A stretch of DNA of 7,003 nt from JANNRW01 sp031401815 (GTDB taxonomy: Bacteria; Desulfobacterota; Desulfuromonadia; Geobacterales; DSM-12255), in assembly GCA_031401815.1 (NCBI GenBank), contig JANNRW010000255.1, forward strand, positions 1-7,003, in the 5' to 3' direction. Under the pieces are notes generated by a model. The model did not search any database and was not told the origin of the DNA. It worked only from the letters and a program-made list of their open reading frames with translations. This document shows, piece after piece, positions 4,429-7,003 of the stretch (position 1 is its first letter; the number at the start of each line of letters is the position of its first letter). The position numbers and the translations under genes were made by a program.

Positions 4429-6492
4429 TCAGGTTCCTGCTGTATCGATATCCCCTTCAAGTGCAGGATAGCGGCAGTGTTCGACAAGCTCCTGAACTGC
4501 CTTGGATGGCGGGTCAGTCAGATGGCTGACGATCAGCATGACAGCCAGGCCGAACGGCATGCCGAATACACCGGCACAGATAGGAGCAAAACCGAACCAC
4601 TCATTGGCAGGGACGCCGCCAAAGAACGGATAGGTGCGCACCATGTAGAACATGGCCAGGCCGAGTCCGCCAACCATGCCTGTTATTGCGCCCCACTTGT
4701 TGGCCCGCTTGTAGAAGACGCCTAAGACCATGGCCGGGAAGAAGGCCGAAGCTGCAAGTGAGAAGGCCGCGCCAACCAGGAATAGAATGTTCCCCGGTTT
4801 GAGTGAGGTTACATAAGCTGCAATAAGAGCAACAATCAGCAGCAGACCCTTGGAGATGGCGACCCGCTTTGCAGTTGAGGAAGAAGGGTCGATCATCTTG
4901 TAGTAGAGGTCGTGGGAAAGTGCATTTGCAATGGTCAGAAGGAGCCCGTCAGCAGTAGAGAGCGCTGCGGCCAGACCACCGGCTGCAACCAGACCTGAGA
5001 TAACATATGGCAGGCCGCCGATTTCAGGGGTTGCCAGAACGATGATGTCTGTGCCCAGTACGATTTCGGCAAGCTGGACAATGCCGTCCTTGTTGAAGTC
5101 GGTAAGATTGAGCAGGGTCGGGTCGATCTTTGCCCAGCTTGCAGCCCAGGCAGGGAGGGTTGCATACTGTGAGCCGACCAGGAAGTGATAGACGTCATAC
5201 TTGGCGAAAACCGCAAGTGCAGGTGCCGAGAAGTAGAGGAGGAAGATGAAGAGAAGTGACCAGAAGACAGATTTCCTGGCTTCACGCACTGACGGAGTTG
5301 TGTAGTAACGGGTCAGGATGTGCGGCAGCGATGCTGTGCCGATCATCATGCAGAATACTATACCGAGGAAGTTGCGGCGTGATTTGTCCTTGGCTGCCTG
5401 ATCCTTACCCTTGAAAGGTTGTGCATGAGGGAAGATCGGAGCTGCACGTCCAGCAAGTGCTTTATCCTTGGTCCACTTGGCTTTGGCAGCAGCGACATCT
5501 TTTGGATAATCTGCAACTGCTTTTTCTGCTGCGGCGATCTGGTCAGCAGGAGCAGCAGCGGTTTTAAGAGCAACTACAGCAGCTTCAAGATCAGTTTTCC
5601 CTTTTGCAAGGGCTGCATCAGGTGCTTTCAGTGCTTCGGTTGCAGCATTGGCACGTGCTGTCATGATTGCGCGTACTTCAAGCTCTTTCGGATCAGCATT
5701 GAGCACGATCTCACGGGCAGTTACTTTAGCCAGAATGCCGCCGTAGGCGATCTGCGGGATCGGGTTACCGGCATGTTTGACCGACATCCAGATAAGCGGT
5801 GTCAGGTAAGCGACGATGAGAATGATGTACTGTGCTACCTGTGTCCAGGTAACAGCCTTCATTCCACCCATGAAGGAGCAGACAAGGATTCCGCCAAGAC
5901 CTACGAAAACCCCTGCGCCAAACTCAAGACCGGTAAAGCGGCTGGTGATTAGACCAACGCCGTAGATCTGGGCAATAACGTAGGTAAAGGAGCAGAGAAC
6001 TGCGGCAAAGATGCCGATGGAGCGGACAATGTTTCCGCCGTAGCGCTCGCCGAGGAAATCCGGAATGGTGAACTGGCCGAATTTGCGCAAGTATGGAGCG
6101 ATCAGCATTGCAACAAGGCAGTAGCCACCAGTCCAGCCGGTGACAAAGGCAAGGCCGTCAAAGCCGGAGAGATACAGTGTGCCGGCCATGCCGATGAAGG
6201 AGGCGGCGCTCATCCAGTCTGCGCCGGTTGCCATGCCGTTGAAAAGAGCAGGTACGCGGCGGCCTGCCACGTAATACTCGGAAGCGTCAGTGGTGCGTGC
6301 CATGACCCCGATACCGCCGTACAACGCTACTGTTGCAAAGAGGAAGATGTACCCCATCATTGTACGGGTCATACCCATCTGCTCTGCAATCCCGAGGAAA
6401 ATCAGGAAGAGGAAAAAACCACCGGTGTACCAGGTGTAGTATTTCTGAAGTTGTTTGAAAAACGCTCTGTTACTCTGTTTTGGCTCGCTCAT
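4429..6492 (-). CDS. Sodium/solute symporter large subunit, VC_2705 type (acetate-permease-like)
   Basis: This 687-residue SSS-family inner-membrane protein should couple Na+ entry to uptake of a small organic acid. Acetate is likely by analogy to ActP and Geobacter acetate-permease-like proteins. Visible family features are an extra N-terminal helix (24-42), Y-x-x-A-G-R-R after the next helix (74-79), GADWMSAASFIGMAG (90-104), the MKAVTWTQ helix (211-235), the LPHILTRYY helix (389-397), and LSTADGLLL (511-519), whose S512/T513 match the Na2 sodium-site Ser/Thr of PutP. About 14 membrane segments are expected. An Ala/Lys-rich insert (about 257-370) and a canonical EF-hand loop (465-476) make it longer than the roughly 550 residues of ActP. 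It overlaps the DUF4212 gene by ATGA, with GGAG seven bases upstream, so the two subunits should be made together. The substrate is inferred, not shown. Confidence 0.93.
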   Translation of the reverse strand: MSEPKQSNRAFFKQLQKYYTWYTGGFFLFLIFLGIAEQMGMTRTMMGYIFLFATVALYGGIGVMARTTDASEYYVAGRRVPALFNGMATGADWMSAASFIGMAGTLYLSGFDGLAFVTGWTGGYCLVAMLIAPYLRKFGQFTIPDFLGERYGGNIVRSIGIFAAVLCSFTYVIAQIYGVGLITSRFTGLEFGAGVFVGLGGILVCSFMGGMKAVTWTQVAQYIILIVAYLTPLIWMSVKHAGNPIPQIAYGGILAKVTAREIVLNADPKELEVRAIMTARANAATEALKAPDAALAKGKTDLEAAVVALKTAAAPADQIAAAEKAVADYPKDVAAAKAKWTKDKALAGRAAPIFPHAQPFKGKDQAAKDKSRRNFLGIVFCMMIGTASLPHILTRYYTTPSVREARKSVFWSLLFIFLLYFSAPALAVFAKYDVYHFLVGSQYATLPAWAASWAKIDPTLLNLTDFNKDGIVQLAEIVLGTDIIVLATPEIGGLPYVISGLVAAGGLAAALSTADGLLLTIANALSHDLYYKMIDPSSSTAKRVAISKGLLLIVALIAAYVTSLKPGNILFLVGAAFSLAASAFFPAMVLGVFYKRANKWGAITGMVGGLGLAMFYMVRTYPFFGGVPANEWFGFAPICAGVFGMPFGLAVMLIVSHLTDPPSKAVQELVEHCRYPALEGDIDTAGT
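5065..5100 (-). other. EF-hand calcium-binding loop encoded in the symporter
   Basis: Residues 465-476 read D-F-N-K-D-G-I-V-Q-L-A-E. They have ligands at positions 1 (D), 3 (N), 5 (D), 9 (Q) and 12 (E), Gly at 6 and a hydrophobic residue at 8, a full match to the EF-hand loop pattern. By alignment to PutP the loop precedes the helix carrying the sodium-site S512/T513 and faces the periplasm. Calcium binding is inferred. Confidence 0.7.
5383..5724 (-). other. Ala/Lys-rich helical insert in the symporter
   Basis: Residues about 257-370 separate two transmembrane helices that are close together in ActP and PutP. About 27 of residues 281-350 are alanine, mixed with Lys, Asp and Glu, and heptad-like spacing suggests long helices or a coiled-coil hairpin. 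The reading frame is intact, so this is a protein domain and not a disruption. By PutP topology it would project into the periplasm. Confidence 0.65.
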
Positions 6493-6755
6493 TCGTCGTC
6501 TCCTTCGTGAACACCGTATTCGAGGTCCAGGTTATTCATGTAGTGCTGGTAGTACCAGATCAAAAGAACGTAGATGATCAGGGAGCCCTGGGCGTTCATG
6601 TAGAACCCCAAGGGGAAACCAAAGATGACGATGCTGTTCAGCTCGCCCGAAAACCAGCCGACAACAAACGTTGTGAAGAACCAGATACTCAGCAGGATCG
6701 CTGTGATGACCAGGTTCTTGTTCCAGTACTCATGATGCTTTTCAGTTAGTTGCAT
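6489..6755 (-). CDS. Sodium/substrate symporter small subunit (DUF4212)
   Basis: This 88-residue membrane protein has two helices (about 14-36 and 43-68). It matches the DUF4212 / small-subunit pattern: an N-terminal H-x-x-YW-x-x-N, then IWFFTTFVVGWFSGEL, a G-F-P-L-G-F-Y-M-x-A-Q-G turn, and the acidic end YGVHEGDDE. In this family the small protein is encoded directly before the VC_2705-type symporter and is thought to be its partner, much as YjcH (DUF485) goes with ActP. Here its TGA stop overlaps the symporter's ATG (ATGA), and it has its own strong AAGGAG site. It is the first gene of the operon. Its exact role (assembly, stability or regulation) is not known from sequence. Confidence 0.93.
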   Translation of the reverse strand: MQLTEKHHEYWNKNLVITAILLSIWFFTTFVVGWFSGELNSIVIFGFPLGFYMNAQGSLIIYVLLIWYYQHYMNNLDLEYGVHEGDDE

Positions 6756-7003
6756 TCCTTGTCTCCTTTTTCAGTTGATTGCAATCCGTTTTATTCGATT
6801 TTTTCAGCTCTTTACGGACTGCTCAGCCATCTGCGAAAAATTACTGTACAGCGCCAGTTACAATCCTCCTTTGTCTGAAATATGAAACGCCAGCGAATTG
6901 GTCCTGCAAGTTTTCGTTTTTTGTTGCACTCCTTTCGTTGAGTTGGAAAAAATAATAACAGGCTAATCCACCAAAAAATGTACTTGCAAATCCTCAAATA
7001 AAG
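6756..7003 (-). promoter_or_regulatory. Upstream leader of the symporter operon
   Basis: These 248 AT-rich bases hold no supportable gene. Read on the minus strand, AAAGGAG occurs three times: at 6929-6935, at 6866-6872 and, as the true ribosome site, at 6763-6769. No convincing -35/-10 or -24/-12 pair was found. Candidates such as TTGCAG with a CATATT box are badly spaced. The promoter may be activator-dependent or lie beyond the window. Confidence 0.4.

Noticed and set aside
5419..5952. 177-residue plus-strand ORF
   Set aside because: It lies wholly inside the symporter gene on the opposite strand, is cysteine- and serine-rich in a way typical of antisense frames, and shows no domain or ribosome site.
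6812..6997. 61-residue minus-strand ORF in the leader
   Set aside because: It would need a TTG start, has an odd composition (Trp- and Cys-rich) and resembles no known family, so it is more likely chance.
6756..7003. Sigma-54 promoter or cyclic-dinucleotide riboswitch
   Set aside because: TGGC occurs but GC is absent at the required -12 spacing, and I could not find the conserved GEMM-type core or stems.

Overview
All seven genes I can support lie on the minus strand. The gene content is a VC_2705-type sodium/solute symporter with its DUF4212 partner, a CPA1-like cation/proton antiporter, short lipoproteins and a TPR protein. Palindromic dispersed repeats sit in the intergenic gaps, and Shine-Dalgarno sites are strong. 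Together these suggest a free-living Gram-negative bacterium, and the Geobacter/Desulfuromonadales group is my best guess. That placement is inference, since no rRNA or marker gene is present.

Layout in the direction of transcription (right to left). Positions 7003-6756 are an upstream leader. Positions 6755-4429 are a two-gene symporter operon: the small subunit (DUF4212) overlaps the large sodium/solute symporter by ATGA, and a strong terminator follows at 4376-4410. Positions 4363-3454 are a second operon, with a promoter at 4335-4363, a TPR-repeat protein, and a small membrane protein coupled to it by a TAATG overlap. A palindromic repeat follows at 3339-3431. Positions 3280-1441 carry a promoter, a short lipoprotein, a G/C-run hairpin, a sodium (or potassium)/proton antiporter, and a strong terminator. 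Next come another MITE-like palindrome (1270-1416) and a dyad (1171-1216) ahead of a small exported protein (825-1118). Last is a two-site zinc-ribbon protein (274-756), ended by a terminator that looks derived from the neighbouring repeat. The left edge (7-168) is an inverted-repeat element.

How the genes fit together: the symporter probably takes up a small carboxylate such as acetate using the sodium gradient, and the antiporter could maintain sodium/proton balance. They are separate transcription units, so this link is inference. The most unusual coding feature is the symporter. It has a canonical 12-residue EF-hand calcium loop and a roughly 110-residue Ala/Lys-rich helical insert. By homology to PutP topology both lie on the periplasmic face. 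The non-coding DNA is also notable: three unrelated palindromic repeat families occupy three of the gaps. I found no CRISPR array, tRNA, rRNA, transposase or defence system, and no clear evidence of a wholly new multi-gene system.
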